Shown: positions 44,839 to 54,505, counted from the first letter of the stretch. The stretch is DNA of 64,000 nucleotides from Bacteroidia bacterium (GCA_016788165.1 JAEUTH010000042.1:1-64000); one strand, 5' to 3'. Notes: generated by a model from the sequence alone, not told the origin. Made by a program: numbers and translations.

Positions 44839-46779
44839 ATGAAAAAACAATTACTATTTGTTGTTTCTGCTGCAATAGCGTTACAAGCTAATGCACAAAA
44901 CAAAAGAGTGTTGAACACACCAAGAGTAGCCGATACGCAAGTATCGCGCTTATTGGTTGAGCCAGCAACACAAAATGCCGCCAGTACCGCTGCCCATAAA
45001 AATGGAAGTATTGGTGTAAACTCTACACCACTTTCATTTGGTCCAAATGCATTTGGTATGGCATCCAATGCACGCCCTGTAATTTGGGCTGATCCATCAA
45101 TCAATGCAATTAGTTTCATTCACCGTAACCATAGTGCTACATCTGGTTTTGGTATCAGTGGTGATTTAAACTCTGATTTCTCTACTGATGGTGGTACTAC
45201 ATGGACTTTAAACCACCAAGTTTACAATGGTGCAGCAACAGCAGGTCCATTATTCCCTGCACGTTATCCATCAGGTGGAATTTATAATCCTCCAGGCAAT
45301 ACAACAGCTTCGAATGCATTTGCAGTTGCAGTAGGCCCAACTTTAGATGCTACTAACGATGCATGGGGTGGTTTTGCAAATGGTTCAGGTCAGCTTACAG
45401 CAGGTGCCACACCCGTGTCGTCACAAGAAAGTTCTGACGGTGCTGCAGGTTTTTATCAGTACATTCCAGAAGGTTTTCAAATTATAAAAAACACAGGTGC
45501 TGCCGTTGCATTAGATCAATCAATTGATGTTGCAACTGATTACACTGACAATATGATACTACACAAAGGTACCTGGGGTGCTGGTGCATATACTTATACC
45601 CGCAGTTTAGTTCCGGTTCCGGTATCTACAAGTGCAGCCGGTAGTAAAGCAATGGCTACTTATACAATTGCAATGAGCGATGACGGTATGGTAGGATATA
45701 TAGTTGCTATCGGACATAATGATTTTACATTATTCCCTGATGAAGCTTATTATCCAATTGTTTATAAAACAACTGATGGTGGTACTACTTGGGTTGGTCC
45801 TTGGAATTTAGATATGGCTCCACTTGAAGCAGTTATACCTGCTTATGATGGTACTACAGGTAATCTGGTATCTACTTCATTTGAAGTTGATGCAGTTATG
45901 GATAATGCAAATAACTTACACATTATAACATCAGCATGTGCAGGTGCAGGTACATTCTCTATTTATCAAGGTGATAGCGTATCTGCAGTTGTTGATATTT
46001 ATACTACTGATGGTGGTGCAAGCTGGAAAGCTCAAGAACTAGGTTTACCTGTTACTGCCCGTGGTACTTACGGTGATAACAGTGCTACTAATGCAAACCT
46101 TACCCATGATAACCGTACACAAGCTTCACGTAACTGGGATGGTACTAAATTAATGTTTACCTGGTTTGATACTGATGAGGCTTCATTCCCAGGCTTAGGT
46201 AATACTTACCCAGATGCTTATGCAATTGCTTACAATGTAACAACCGGTTTATGGACTGCTGCTGCAAATAAAACGCCTGGTTTAAGTACTATTATGTTTG
46301 GCCAATGTTCATATTATGCAATGGATGCTGCCGGTACACAGACTGTACCGATTGCTTTCCAGGTTATTAGTGGAACAACTGCAACTGGCGAACCCTTAAA
46401 TACAGGTGGTGTTGTTGATTATGTTTATACGGGCGATGTAACATTTAATGATGCTGATTACACTGTTGTTGGTAACCCAATTAACATTCCGATCGCTGCC
46501 GGTGTTAACGAACAACCAATTGTATCTTCTTCAGTTTCATTGGTTCCAAACCCAGCTGCCGGAAGCACAAAACTTACTTACTTATTAAACACTTCAAGTG
46601 ATGTAACTATTAAAGTGGTTAACATGATTGGTGCTACAGTTGTTGAAATGGTTAAGCCAGCTCAAACTGCAGGTCAACATGAAGTTGCTTTAAACGTATC
46701 TGAACTTAAAGCCGGTGTTTACTTTGTAAACGTTACAGCTAAAGGAAGTGTAAGTACTACTAAACTTATTGTTAAGTAA
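44839..46779 (+). CDS. Abundant T9SS-exported repeat protein (probable)
   Basis: A 646-aa protein with a signal peptide (MKKQLLFVVSAAIALQANAQ). The body has sialidase/BNR-like strands (SDFSTDGGTTWTLNHQVYN, VYKTTDGGTTWVGPWN, IYTTDGGASWKAQELGL), suggesting a six-bladed propeller without visible catalytic residues. The T9SS type A tail is SVSLVPNPAAGSTKLTYLL, IKVVNMIGATVVEMV, ELKAGVYFVNVTA and a final KLIVK. Codon choice is unlike its neighbours (many GGT, ACT and GCA; few GGC and ACC). Together with a perfect promoter and two strong terminators, this points to high expression. Its function is unknown. Confidence 0.88.
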   Translation: MKKQLLFVVSAAIALQANAQNKRVLNTPRVADTQVSRLLVEPATQNAASTAAHKNGSIGVNSTPLSFGPNAFGMASNARPVIWADPSINAISFIHRNHSATSGFGISGDLNSDFSTDGGTTWTLNHQVYNGAATAGPLFPARYPSGGIYNPPGNTTASNAFAVAVGPTLDATNDAWGGFANGSGQLTAGATPVSSQESSDGAAGFYQYIPEGFQIIKNTGAAVALDQSIDVATDYTDNMILHKGTWGAGAYTYTRSLVPVPVSTSAAGSKAMATYTIAMSDDGMVGYIVAIGHNDFTLFPDEAYYPIVYKTTDGGTTWVGPWNLDMAPLEAVIPAYDGTTGNLVSTSFEVDAVMDNANNLHIITSACAGAGTFSIYQGDSVSAVVDIYTTDGGASWKAQELGLPVTARGTYGDNSATNANLTHDNRTQASRNWDGTKLMFTWFDTDEASFPGLGNTYPDAYAIAYNVTTGLWTAAANKTPGLSTIMFGQCSYYAMDAAGTQTVPIAFQVISGTTATGEPLNTGGVVDYVYTGDVTFNDADYTVVGNPINIPIAAGVNEQPIVSSSVSLVPNPAAGSTKLTYLLNTSSDVTIKVVNMIGATVVEMVKPAQTAGQHEVALNVSELKAGVYFVNVTAKGSVSTTKLIVK

Positions 46780-46793
46780 TATTACGCACTTTT

Positions 46794-46828
46794 AAAAAAA
46801 TCCCGATTTGTTAATCGGGATTTTTTTT
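46794..46828. terminator. Bidirectional terminator 1
   Basis: The stem A7-TCCCGAT / ATCGGGA-T7 has loop TTGTTA and T8 on the right. It lies 14 bases after the T9SS gene stop. Confidence 0.9.
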
Positions 46829-46835
46829 GCTTAAT

Positions 46836-46874
46836 AAAAAAGCCTCAGATGATATTTCGATCTGAGGCTTTTTT
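46836..46874. terminator. Bidirectional terminator 2
   Basis: A second hairpin directly follows the first: A6-GCCTCAGAT / ATCTGAGGC-T6 with a 9-base loop. On the minus strand it ends the Fe-S operon whose last gene stops at 46903. The two hairpins in tandem separate converging transcripts. Confidence 0.9.
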
Positions 46875-46902
46875 ATTGGATATAAAATTTAGCGGTAAAT
46901 CG

Positions 46903-47682
46903 TTACAACTCTTCGGCTTGTGCAATTAACTCAGCAATATCTAAAACCTGAACTGCATCTTCTTTATTAAAATTTTTAACGCCATCGGTAAGCATAGTCA
47001 TACAAAATGGGCAGGCTACAGCAATTACATTGGGATTTAATTCAAGTGCCTCTTCGGCACGTTCCACATTTACATCTTTACTTCCGGGCTCGGGTTCTTT
47101 AAACATTTGTGCACCTCCTGCGCCACAACATAAGCCTTTTGCGCGGCTTCGGTGCATTTCACTTAATGCCACATCTAACTTTTGAATAACTTCACGTGGC
47201 GCTTCATATACATCGTTTGCCCGCCCTAAATAACATGGGTCGTGAAACACAACTTTTTTACCTTTAAATGTACCTCCGTTGATAGTTAGTTTGCCTGAGT
47301 TAATAAGTTGCTGTAACAACATACTGTGATGAATAACTTCGAATGTACCGCCCAAATCCGGGTATTCATTTTTTATAGTATTAAAACAATGTGGACAAGC
47401 AGTAACTATTTTTTTTACTTCATAACCTTGTAATAGCTGAATATTCATTAATGCCTGCATTTGAAACAAAAATTCATTACCGGCTCGTTTTGCCGGATCG
47501 CCTGTGCAAGATTCTTCTGTACCTAAAACAGCAAATGAAACACCGGTATGATTTAATATTTTAACTAATGCCTTGGTTACTTTTTGTGCGCGCTGATCAA
47601 AACTACCGGCACATCCAACCCAAAATAAATATTCGGGTGTTTTACCTTCGGCCAGCATAGATGCTAAGGTTGGTACATTCAT
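46903..47682 (-). CDS. CCG-domain Fe-S protein (HdrB/GlpC-like)
   Basis: A 259-aa cytosolic protein with two cysteine-rich CCG domains as in heterodisulfide reductase subunit B, GlpC and LutA. The N-terminal half has LFWVGCAGSFDQRAQKVTKA and TACPHCFNTIKNEYPD. The C-terminal half has FHDPCYLGRANDVYEAPREV, KGLCCGAGGAQMF and VACPFCMTML. Such domains bind an unusual Fe-S cluster and pass electrons to a thiol or quinone partner. The gene begins 42 bases after the membrane 4Fe-4S protein, so the two act as the halves of an HdrDE-like oxidoreductase. The substrate is unknown. Two tandem terminators lie beyond its stop. Confidence 0.88.
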   Translation of the reverse strand: MNVPTLASMLAEGKTPEYLFWVGCAGSFDQRAQKVTKALVKILNHTGVSFAVLGTEESCTGDPAKRAGNEFLFQMQALMNIQLLQGYEVKKIVTACPHCFNTIKNEYPDLGGTFEVIHHSMLLQQLINSGKLTINGGTFKGKKVVFHDPCYLGRANDVYEAPREVIQKLDVALSEMHRSRAKGLCCGAGGAQMFKEPEPGSKDVNVERAEEALELNPNVIAVACPFCMTMLTDGVKNFNKEDAVQVLDIAELIAQAEEL

Positions 47683-47724
47683 AAAAGTATTGTTTAGCTT
47701 GATGTTTGATTTTTATAGGTCTGA

Positions 47725-49029
47725 CTAATCTTTCCAATTTAAACGATCGGCTGGCGAAAACTGCCAAGGAGCCTGATTATTTTCAATTTTAGTAAACATT
47801 CCGTTTAGCTCGGCCGGTGCTGCCGATTGCTCCATAACAACAAATCTTCGTAAGTCGAGTATAATCGAAACCGGATCAATATTAACCGGGCATGCATCTG
47901 TGCAGGCATTGCAGGTTGTACATGCCCACAATTCGGTTTCGGTAATGTAATTGCCTAATAAGCTTTTGCCATCGTCATAATTAGCACCTTGTTTATCCAG
48001 GTTTATACCAACTTCGGTAATCCTATCTCGGGTGTCCATCATTATTTTGCGAGGCGATAATTTTTTACCTGTAATATTAGCCGGACAAACACTGGTGCAT
48101 CTGCCACACTCTGTACAACTATAGGCGTCTAATAACTGTTTCCAGGTTAAGTCTGTTACATCTTTGGCGCCAAAACGCATGGGGGCTGCATTTGCATCAA
48201 CTGCTGGTGGCGGTAGTGTCGGGTCGAGCATTAACTTAACTTCTTGTGTAACCGCTGTAACGTTATTTAATGTCCCCTTTGGTAAAAGTTTGCTAAAATA
48301 CACGTTGGGAAAAGCTAAGAATATATGCATGTGTTTTGAATAAGGCACATAGTTTAAAAAAGCCAGAATACCTATGATATGAAACCACCAACAAAATCTT
48401 TCGATAACAACCAAAGTAGTTGGTTGTAACGAAGCAAAAATGGGTGCTATTAAGCTGCTAACCGGAAACGAACCGGCCTTTATATAATGGCTATAATTTT
48501 GTTGTTGTAATAGCATATCACATGCATTCATGGTTAAGAATGCAGTCATTAAAGCAATTTCTGATATTAAAATAATATTTGCATCGCTGCGTGGCCAGGA
48601 CGACATTTCTGCACTCCAGAACCTTTTAATTTTTAAAAAATTTCTTCGGCAAAAAAACAATACGCATGCTAACAAAACGCCTAAGGCCAGTATTTCAAAG
48701 CTGCCAATTAAAAAATTATAGAAAGCACCCATAAATGCTAACATCCGGTGCGTACCAAAAATGCCATCTAAAATAATTTCAAGTACTTCGATATTAATTA
48801 TAACAAAACCCACGTAAATTAATATGTGAAAAAAACCTGCAACAGGTCGCACCATCATTTTCGATTGACCAATTGCAACCATAGCCATTGTTTTCCATCT
48901 TAACCCTGGCTGATCATTTATAACCACATCGCGCCCTAATTTTATATTGCGTATTAATGTGCGTATATTTTTGCTGAACCAATAAATACCGGCAGCCAAA
49001 AGGACAATAAAAATCAGGCTTTCAATCAT
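47725..49029 (-). CDS. Membrane 4Fe-4S electron-transfer protein
   Basis: A 434-aa protein. The first 240 residues hold five or six membrane helices (SLIFIVLLAAGIYWF, VAGFFHILIYVGFVIINIEV, ILALGVLLACVLFFC, FCWWFHIIGILAFLNYVPYS) with histidines suited to haem b, like a NarI/HdrE cytochrome. The C-terminal 200 residues carry two ferredoxin-type clusters, CTECGRCTSVCPANITG and CTTCNACTDACPVNIDP. It probably moves electrons between the quinone pool and the CCG protein encoded next. The same order (amidase, MCE, this protein, CCG protein) is, to my memory, frequent in Bacteroidota. No dedicated substrate enzyme is nearby, so its physiological donor is open. Confidence 0.88.
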   Translation of the reverse strand: MIESLIFIVLLAAGIYWFSKNIRTLIRNIKLGRDVVINDQPGLRWKTMAMVAIGQSKMMVRPVAGFFHILIYVGFVIINIEVLEIILDGIFGTHRMLAFMGAFYNFLIGSFEILALGVLLACVLFFCRRNFLKIKRFWSAEMSSWPRSDANIILISEIALMTAFLTMNACDMLLQQQNYSHYIKAGSFPVSSLIAPIFASLQPTTLVVIERFCWWFHIIGILAFLNYVPYSKHMHIFLAFPNVYFSKLLPKGTLNNVTAVTQEVKLMLDPTLPPPAVDANAAPMRFGAKDVTDLTWKQLLDAYSCTECGRCTSVCPANITGKKLSPRKIMMDTRDRITEVGINLDKQGANYDDGKSLLGNYITETELWACTTCNACTDACPVNIDPVSIILDLRRFVVMEQSAAPAELNGMFTKIENNQAPWQFSPADRLNWKD

Positions 49030-49079
49030 ATAATCAGCTTTTTATTTGATAGGTGTTTTAGTTCGTTTTTAAAAACTTC

Positions 49080-50033
49080 TTATTGCGACTTTTTGCCGAA
49101 TACAGAAAAATGCACATACTTTTTTGGGTTCTTATTGAAATCAATTAACAACGAATCTAAATGACCTGATGCACTGTTTAAATTGTTGTACATTTTTTCA
49201 TCGTTTAATAATAAACCTAAAGTTCCCTCACCATCATTTACCTTTTTTAAAACTGTTGCAAACTCGCTTAAATTTTTGTTTAAATTATTAGCGGCTTCAT
49301 GTATTTGTGCCGATGCTAAAGTATCGGAAATTGCAGTTGCATTAGCCATAAATCTATCCATGTTAGCAGCGTTGTTAGCCAAACTTTTGGTAATGGTAGC
49401 CACGTTTTTAAATGTTGAATTTATATCGCCTTTATCGTTAGTCATGGTTTCGAGTTGTTCACTTATTTTCGATAGGTGTGTTATGGTTTTATCTATCGAA
49501 ATAATGCTGCTTTCAATATGAACTTTATTACCCGGACTTATAACACTATTTAAATTTCGAATTAATGAGTCCAGCGATCCAACCAGCATTTCCACTTTAT
49601 CTTTTACAGGTTCAATTTGTGCCATCATACCGGTTGCTACTTTTCCGTATAAAGTATCGCCATCATTTGCCTGCTCCGTACTTTTACCCAAAACCAATCT
49701 GATTTCTTTAGTACCTAATATATCAGCATTGGTAATTAATGCCTGAGCGTCTTTATTAATTAATGCACTGGCAGCTACTTCTAATTCAATTAATATACGG
49801 CCTGAGTTATCGGGCAAAAACGATACATCATATACTGAGCCTACTTTGTATCCATTAATGCGTACCATATTCGACTGCGCCAATCCATCAATGTTTTCAT
49901 AAACAACATAAAAGTTTTTGTATCGCGAAAACAGATCCTGTCCCTTTAAATAATTTATGCCCCAAATGCCTGCTGCAATGGCACATGTTACTATTAAGCC
50001 TACTTTAATTTCTTTTGAGTATTTACTTATCAC
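49080..50033 (-). CDS. MCE/MlaD family lipid-transport protein
   Basis: A 317-aa protein with one N-terminal anchor helix (VGLIVTCAIAAGIWGINYL) and a single MCE domain (about 35-120: YVVYENIDGLAQSNMVRING, YKVGSVYDVSFLPDNSGRIL, NADILGTKEIRLVLG). A long helical tail follows, rich in heptad-like spacing (about 140-300), that probably forms a needle or coiled coil as in MlaD-like PqiB/YebT proteins. It would move phospholipids across the periplasm with an MlaE/MlaF ABC permease, whose genes are not in the window. A -7 box lies just upstream (50053-50060). It lies between the amidase and the Fe-S genes. Confidence 0.9.
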   Translation of the reverse strand: MISKYSKEIKVGLIVTCAIAAGIWGINYLKGQDLFSRYKNFYVVYENIDGLAQSNMVRINGYKVGSVYDVSFLPDNSGRILIELEVAASALINKDAQALITNADILGTKEIRLVLGKSTEQANDGDTLYGKVATGMMAQIEPVKDKVEMLVGSLDSLIRNLNSVISPGNKVHIESSIISIDKTITHLSKISEQLETMTNDKGDINSTFKNVATITKSLANNAANMDRFMANATAISDTLASAQIHEAANNLNKNLSEFATVLKKVNDGEGTLGLLLNDEKMYNNLNSASGHLDSLLIDFNKNPKKYVHFSVFGKKSQ

Positions 50034-50052
50034 GTATGTTTAATTAATTTTT

Positions 50053-50082
50053 CAAATCTATCAATATTAATAACCCTTCAAA
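50053..50082 (-). promoter_or_regulatory. Candidate promoter of MCE gene
   Basis: On the minus strand TTTG (plus 50079-50082), 18 bases, then TAGATTTG (plus 50053-50060). The spacing is one short of the usual 19-20. It lies 19 bases before the ATG at 50033. Confidence 0.4.
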
Positions 50083-50120
50083 TTTACTTTCGGTTCAGTT
50101 ATCCAACTGCAACTAGCACT

Positions 50121-51545
50121 TTATTTAATATCGGCTGCTTGCTTTAATGTAATTCGTTTGCCTTGATGGTAGGGTGTAATAAAGGCATCGTTGTAACCTT
50201 TTGTTTTTAAAATTTTTTGTTGCTGCTGGGCTTGATGTAATGTTTTATAATGGCCCATGGTTATCCGCAGCATTTTTCCATCCTCTGATGTAATTATCCG
50301 CGCGCCACTATTGGCATATTTTAATTTTTCGTCTTCAGTTAATATTGGTGTTGCCCCAATTTGAATGGTATAAAATAAAGCTTCATCAATACCTTCGGGT
50401 GATTTGGGTGGCGCTTTAATATCGGTTCGGGCTTCTGATTTTTCTTGCGTTTTAACCACAGGCTGTTTATGTGTTTTTGCATGGGCCAGGCTATCGGCTT
50501 TTTTAGCTGATGCTATAATGCCGGTGTCGGTTGTTTTTGAATTGGAATTAGTAGCAGGTTTTGTATTTGCTACTGGTTCAATAGCACTGTTCTTTGGTTT
50601 GGCATTTGTATCTGATGCGCCAACTTTAACTGTATCGGTATTTTTATTTGAAGTGGTTGCTTTTACTTCGTTTTGATTAGCCTCAATTACGGTTGTATTA
50701 GTTGCTTCACTTGATTTTGTTTGTGTACTACCGGGTTGTGCATCGCCTTCTTCCATATCAACTTTATACTCTTTAAAGGCATTGTAAATAGCTGTAGCCG
50801 TTTGTTCTTGTCCTTTATCGCTTAGCAAATACTTTTCATCATTGGCATTGGTTAAAAAACCGGTTTCGATAAGTACACTGGGCATAGCGGTTTTGTATAA
50901 AACTAAAAAGCCGGCTTGTTTTACACCCCTGTTATACCGGTTGGCATATTCTTCGAAATTGGCTTGTACTTTACTGGCAAAGGTTAAGCTTTTTTCCATG
51001 TAAACATTTTGATACAAGTTAAATATTATATGACTTTCGGGCGAGTTTGGGTCATATCCATCGTATTTGGTTTTATAATCCTTTTCAAGCAAAACCGAGG
51101 CGTTTTCGCGTTTTGATACACTCAGGTTATCATCGGTTTTATGCAAACCCATCACAAAAGTTTCAACTCCGTAAGCCGCTTTGTTACCGCTGTTACAATG
51201 GATGCAAATAAACAAATCAGACTCATGTTTATTAGCAATATTGGCACGTTCATGCAACTCAACAAACACATCTGTTTTTCGGGTATAAACCACTTTTATA
51301 TCCGGATAACGTTCTGAAATCATTTTACCTAAACGCAATGCTACATTTAATGCAATTACTTTCTCTTTAGAGCTACTGCCTAAACAACCGGTATCGTGCC
51401 CCCCATGGCCGGCATCAATTACCACCGTACGAATACGGTAACCTGTACGGTTTAACGGCTTAAACGAAAACAATAAAAATGGTAGGATAAACACGATATA
51501 TAAAGCGTTTATACCGCACAAGTTTTTAATTTTTAGCTTTGGCAT
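50121..51545 (-). CDS. N-acetylmuramoyl-L-alanine amidase with SPOR domain
   Basis: A 474-aa cell-wall hydrolase that cuts the bond between MurNAc and L-Ala. After a membrane/signal helix (NALYIVFILPFLLFSF) comes an Amidase_3 domain: TVVIDAGHGGHDTGC (zinc His47), VELHERANIANKHESDLFIC with IHCNSG (second His), and SVLIETGFLTN (catalytic Glu). A low-complexity linker rich in Thr, Asn, Ala and Lys (about 250-380) leads to a SPOR domain (LFYTIQIGATPI to YNDAFITPYHQG). SPOR binds denuded glycan at division sites. The frame is open to 51632, but ATG 51545 begins directly before the helix and avoids overlap with lptD, so I chose it. Confidence 0.9.
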   Translation of the reverse strand: MPKLKIKNLCGINALYIVFILPFLLFSFKPLNRTGYRIRTVVIDAGHGGHDTGCLGSSSKEKVIALNVALRLGKMISERYPDIKVVYTRKTDVFVELHERANIANKHESDLFICIHCNSGNKAAYGVETFVMGLHKTDDNLSVSKRENASVLLEKDYKTKYDGYDPNSPESHIIFNLYQNVYMEKSLTFASKVQANFEEYANRYNRGVKQAGFLVLYKTAMPSVLIETGFLTNANDEKYLLSDKGQEQTATAIYNAFKEYKVDMEEGDAQPGSTQTKSSEATNTTVIEANQNEVKATTSNKNTDTVKVGASDTNAKPKNSAIEPVANTKPATNSNSKTTDTGIIASAKKADSLAHAKTHKQPVVKTQEKSEARTDIKAPPKSPEGIDEALFYTIQIGATPILTEDEKLKYANSGARIITSEDGKMLRITMGHYKTLHQAQQQQKILKTKGYNDAFITPYHQGKRITLKQAADIK

Positions 51546-51625
51546 TTTTAAAATATAGCTGGGCGAAAATATTGATTTCTGTGTGTTTACCATCAAAGTT
51601 TTGGGATGTAAGTTGTAAATCTTGC

Positions 51626-54130
51626 ATGGCATTAATAATTTGTGTTTTGTTATGGATTATCAATGTGGATGCTTATGCACTTCCATTTTATCAATTTACA
51701 CCTGATAGTGTAATCATTGTAACGCCTGACTCGGTTAAAAATGATACGCTAAAAGCATCGGTTGCTAATGATTTGCAATCGCAAATTAAATACACATCGG
51801 CCGATTCGATAACCGTAAGCTTAACTGAAGACAAATGGAAAATGTATAGAAACGCATCTTTAATTTATGAAGATTTAGATCTGAAAGCGGATTATATTGA
51901 AATAGATTTTAATAACCGTACCTTATTTGCAAGCGGCATTACCGATAGTGCAGGAATTGTAACGGGCAAACCCGTATTTAAACAAGGTAGCGATTCGTAC
52001 AATGTTGAAACCGTAAATTATAATTTTAAAACCAAAAGGGGCCGTATAAGCGACATTAGCACACAACAAGGCGAAGGCTTTATAAGAGGCGAAAAAGTAA
52101 TAAAATCAGAAAACGACAATTACTATATCCGCGATGGCTTTTTTACAACCTGCGATAAGGCGCATCCCGATTTTTGTATGCGTACGCAGAAACTTAAAAT
52201 GATTAAACGAACCAATGGTAATCAGGTAATAACAGGCCCGGCATATATGGAAATTGCCGATGTACCTACACCACTTGCAATACCTTTTGGTTTTTTTCCG
52301 GCTGATAAAGGGCGGAAATCGGGTGTAATTTTTCCGGCTTATGGCGAAAGTCAGGAGTTAGGTTTTTTCCTGCGTAATGGTGGCTGGTACTTTGGGATTA
52401 ATGATTATGTAGATGCTTCGATAACGGGCGATATATACTCAAAAGGATCCTGGGCATTGCATGGCAGCACCAATTATGCGCTCAGGTATAAATTTAACGG
52501 AAGTTTTGGTATAGATTATTCGATTAATAAAATTGGCGAAAAAGAATTGCCCGATTACTCGGTTAATAAAAATTTCTTTGTCAACTGGCGTCATTCCCAG
52601 GATGGTAAAGCACGCCCAGGCACCACCTTTAGTGCCAGTGTTAGTGCGGGCTCGGCCGATTATTATAATAACAATGTAACCACCGGTTTAAACTATCTTA
52701 CCAATACTTTTAACTCATCAGTAGCCTACTCAAAAACCTGGGGTACACTTTATAACTTAAGCGTTGCAGCGCGTCATTCGCAAAACAACTTAACACGCAT
52801 TTTCGAAATTACTTTGCCCGAAATAGGTTTTGGTATTGGACGCGTAAACCCTTTTAAACGAAAAGTAAGTGTTGGCCGCGAAAAATGGTTCGAAAAAATT
52901 GGCTTTAGTGTTACATCAAACTTCAGAAATCAAATTACATCACCCGATTCTATTTTGTTTAGTAACGATGCCGTTGAACGTATTCAAAATGGCTTACAAA
53001 CTTCTATACCGGTTACCACCAGCTTTCAGCTTTTAAAATATTTTACGCTAACCCCTGCCGTAAACTTTAACTCGAAATGGTATTTAAAAACATACGAGCA
53101 GCGGTATGATAGCAGCAGCAAACAAATATTACTGGATACCATTGAAGCTTTTAAAACTGCTAATGAAATGTCGTTAAGTGCCGGTTTAAATACCCGTATT
53201 TATGGTATGGCAAATTTTAAGAAAGGTAGTATTGCTGCAATCAGGCATGTGGTTATACCAACCATTGGTTTTAGTATCAGACCTGATTATGGCCGCCAGC
53301 ACTTTGGCTACTACAAAACCGTTACCGATAGTATGGGCATTGAACGCCTGTACTCTATATTTAACGGCAGCACACCAACAGGCATAAGTTACAACAGTAT
53401 TTTTGGTGGCCCGGCAGCAGGTAAATACGGTTTTTTAAGTTTTGGTGTTGATAACATACTTGAAATGAAAACCAGGCAGGTTACCGATACGGCTGTAAAC
53501 CTAAAGAAGATAAAAATATTGGAAGGCTTTTCGCTAAATACGGGTTATAACCTTGCAGCTACACAGTTTAAATGGTCGGTTTTAAATATGGCTGCGCGTA
53601 CCACTATTCTCGAAAAGTTTACATTGAATGGGACAGCCGTTTTTGATCCTTATGCAATTGATAGCAGCGGCCTTAGAATTAACGCGTTTCAATATAATAA
53701 TAATGGCAACCTTTTTAGGTTTACCAATGCTACAGTTGCATTAGGTTTTAGCTTAAACAGTGTTATGTTTAACGATAAAGATAAAACCAACTCAGGCTAT
53801 TATAAAATTCCCTGGAATCTTACTTTTAGCTATAGCTACAATTATAGCAAACCGGCCTTAACCGCTGTAAAAACGCAAACATTATATTGCTTTGGCGATT
53901 TTAGTATGACTGAACGGTGGCGTATTAATTTTAGCAGCGGATGGGATTTTATAGCAAAGGATGTTAGTTATACCCAATTAGCAATTGTGCGTGATTTGCA
54001 TTGTTGGGAAATGCGTTTAAGCTGGGTGCCTTTTGGTTTACAACAAAATTATTTTTTTACCATAAATGTAAAAGCAGGGATGTTACGTGATTTGAAGTTG
54101 GATAAAAAACGAGATCAATTTGACCGTTAA
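51626..54130 (+). CDS. lptD: LPS-assembly outer-membrane protein LptD-like
   Basis: An 834-aa protein with signal peptide MALIICVLLWIINVDAYA. An N-terminal OstA/LptA-like beta-jellyroll (about 60-200: LKADYIEIDFNNRTLFASG, YNVETVNYNFKTKRGRISD, NDNYYIRDGFFTTCDKAHPD) leads into a large beta-barrel. The barrel has many alternating aromatic strands (WYFGINDYVDASITGDIYSK, WALHGSTNYALRYKF) and ends ... FFTINVKAGMLRDLKLDKK. It inserts lipopolysaccharide into the outer membrane. Bacteroidota forms are longer and diverge from E. coli LptD. A TTG-initiated frame reaches back to 51539, but ATG 51626 starts with the signal peptide. It is divergent from the amidase gene, 80 bases apart. Confidence 0.88.
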   Translation: MALIICVLLWIINVDAYALPFYQFTPDSVIIVTPDSVKNDTLKASVANDLQSQIKYTSADSITVSLTEDKWKMYRNASLIYEDLDLKADYIEIDFNNRTLFASGITDSAGIVTGKPVFKQGSDSYNVETVNYNFKTKRGRISDISTQQGEGFIRGEKVIKSENDNYYIRDGFFTTCDKAHPDFCMRTQKLKMIKRTNGNQVITGPAYMEIADVPTPLAIPFGFFPADKGRKSGVIFPAYGESQELGFFLRNGGWYFGINDYVDASITGDIYSKGSWALHGSTNYALRYKFNGSFGIDYSINKIGEKELPDYSVNKNFFVNWRHSQDGKARPGTTFSASVSAGSADYYNNNVTTGLNYLTNTFNSSVAYSKTWGTLYNLSVAARHSQNNLTRIFEITLPEIGFGIGRVNPFKRKVSVGREKWFEKIGFSVTSNFRNQITSPDSILFSNDAVERIQNGLQTSIPVTTSFQLLKYFTLTPAVNFNSKWYLKTYEQRYDSSSKQILLDTIEAFKTANEMSLSAGLNTRIYGMANFKKGSIAAIRHVVIPTIGFSIRPDYGRQHFGYYKTVTDSMGIERLYSIFNGSTPTGISYNSIFGGPAAGKYGFLSFGVDNILEMKTRQVTDTAVNLKKIKILEGFSLNTGYNLAATQFKWSVLNMAARTTILEKFTLNGTAVFDPYAIDSSGLRINAFQYNNNGNLFRFTNATVALGFSLNSVMFNDKDKTNSGYYKIPWNLTFSYSYNYSKPALTAVKTQTLYCFGDFSMTERWRINFSSGWDFIAKDVSYTQLAIVRDLHCWEMRLSWVPFGLQQNYFFTINVKAGMLRDLKLDKKRDQFDR

Positions 54131-54163
54131 CTTTTTTACAAATCCTGTGTTTGGGCATTTGCA

Positions 54164-54187
54164 TAAAAAAAGGGCCTTGCGGCCCTT
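54164..54187 (-). terminator. Terminator of cold-shock gene
   Basis: The stem AAGGGCC / GGCCCTT (54170-54176, 54181-54187) has a 4-base loop and, on the minus strand, a U-run (plus A-run 54165-54171). It lies 28 bases after the cold-shock gene and 34 after lptD. Confidence 0.85.
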
Positions 54188-54215
54188 GTTACTGAAACTC
54201 AAAAGTTAAAATTAT

Positions 54216-54410
54216 TTATGCGATGCGTTCAACATTTACTGCATTTAATCCTTTTTTGCCTTGTGTAATTTCAAAGGTTACTTCATCACCATCGCGTACT
54301 TCTGTTTTTAAGCCGGTTGAATGAACAAACACTTCTTGGCCATTCTCATGGTCAACAATAAAACCAAAGCCTTTTGATTGGTTGAAGAATTTTACTTTTC
54401 CTTTTTTCAT
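54216..54410 (-). CDS. Cold-shock domain protein (CspA family)
   Basis: A 64-aa nucleic-acid-binding protein. It holds the full cold-shock domain with RNP-1 KGFGFIVD and RNP-2 VFVHS, beginning KKGKVKFFNQSKG. It binds single-stranded RNA and DNA and melts RNA structure. The upstream AT-rich region (54411-54480) could hold a leader; I see no certain -7 box (TAAATGTA is one base off). A hairpin terminator follows. A single-gene unit. Confidence 0.95.
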   Translation of the reverse strand: MKKGKVKFFNQSKGFGFIVDHENGQEVFVHSTGLKTEVRDGDEVTFEITQGKKGLNAVNVERIA

Positions 54411-54505
54411 TTTAAAAAATTTAATAGTTATTGAATGGGCTAAATGTAGTATAAATAAAATACGCCCCTCATTTTTTTAATTGTATCAGCTAATAGCCAA
54501 ACATC

